NCBI GenBank assembly: GCA_031273385.1
Contig: JAISRY010000251.1
Coordinates: 1-5,653, forward strand
DNA: 5,653 nucleotides
Direction: 5' to 3'
Origin: Tannerellaceae bacterium
GTDB lineage: Bacteria; Bacteroidota; Bacteroidia; Bacteroidales; Tannerellaceae
The notes below the pieces were generated by a model, which searched no databases, was not told the DNA's origin, and saw nothing but the letters and a program-made list of their open reading frames with translations. This document shows positions 5,551-5,653 of this stretch, piece by piece. How positions within the stretch are numbered: position 1 is the first letter of the stretch; each line of letters begins with the position of its first letter. The position numbers were made by a program, and so were the translations under genes.

Positions 5551-5562
5551 CGGGATTAACAA
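5521..5562. repeat. 10-bp inverted repeat bracketing the promoter
   Basis: TTGTTAATCC (5521-5530) and GGATTAACAA (5553-5562) are perfect inverted repeats with 22 bp between them. The left arm overlaps the -33 box and the right arm covers the expected transcription start, with the -7 box in between. Arm centres are 32 bp apart, about three helical turns, so a dimeric regulator could hold both arms on one face of the DNA. No terminator-like T-run follows. Confidence 0.6.
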
Positions 5563-5588
5563 TGAATTCTATATAAATAGTTCAAGTG

Positions 5589-5653
5589 ATGGAAAACACT
5601 CGTCGTTCTTTTTTAAGAAAAGTCACTGTCGCAGGTATCGGTACGGCTGGAAT
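5589..5653 (+). CDS. N terminus of a Tat-exported protein (partial)
   Basis: Only 21 complete codons are present before the window ends. The peptide MENTRRSFLRKVTVAGIG contains a twin-arginine motif (T4-R5-R6-S7-F8-L9-R10) followed by the start of a mildly hydrophobic segment, so the product is probably exported folded through the Tat pathway. In Bacteroidota such starts are common in Gfo/Idh/MocA oxidoreductases, hydrolases and other periplasmic enzymes, but nothing here identifies which. The start ATG has no clear Shine-Dalgarno; the consensus promoter at 5520-5550 supports it. Confidence 0.8.
   Translation, partial: MENTRRSFLRKVTVAGIGTAG

Noticed and set aside
5446..5559. 37-codon hydrophobic frame from the ATGA at the end of the nucleotidyltransferase
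   Set aside because: It has the coupling position, but the frame starting at 5442 gives the DUF86-like N terminus. This frame runs through the promoter and resembles no known family.

Overview
The window reads as chromosomal DNA of a Bacteroidales bacterium (phylum Bacteroidota); the genus cannot be fixed from the sequence alone. Two observations support this. Upstream regions carry copies of the Bacteroidota -7 promoter box TAnnTTTG, one of them (5520-5550) with a correctly spaced TTTG -33 box. The large NagB-like/PIG-L fusion protein also has an architecture and sequence that I recognise from Bacteroides-type genomes. All genes lie on the + strand.

Layout. Positions 1-177 are intergenic: a long nested inverted repeat (33-89), a tandem pair of 16-nt direct repeats (111-143), a -7 box (147-154) and a Shine-Dalgarno sequence lead into an ABC-F ATPase gene (178-2115). 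The 97 bases between it and the next large gene hold a candidate 34-codon ORF (2112-2216) joined to both neighbours by ATGA overlaps, and the same bases also contain a -7 box and a weak hairpin. Next come a 662-aa protein with a glucosamine-6-phosphate deaminase-like (SIS/NagB) domain fused to a PIG-L/LmbE-type deacetylase domain (2213-4201) and, overlapping it by one base (TAATG), a 10-helix BASS/SBF-type transporter (4201-5097).

From about 5098 on, the DNA becomes AT-richer. A 9-bp inverted repeat and a -7 box precede a complete small MNT-type nucleotidyltransferase (5150-5449). It overlaps what looks like the first ~20 codons of its HEPN (DUF86/HepT) partner, which is then cut off (5442-5537). 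A very good promoter bracketed by a 10-bp inverted repeat (5520-5562) drives the start of a Tat-exported protein that runs off the window (5589-5653).

How the genes may work together. The ABC-F protein is probably a ribosome-associated housekeeping factor. The fusion protein and the transporter look like a translationally coupled pair. The deaminase-like domain has lost the four acidic/histidine residues used by E. coli NagB but keeps a phosphate-loop-like motif, while the deacetylase centre looks complete. This suggests a deacetylase with a sugar-phosphate-sensing domain, paired with an organic-anion or metabolite transporter; that is inference. The MNT gene appears to be an orphan antitoxin left by decay of a toxin-antitoxin pair.
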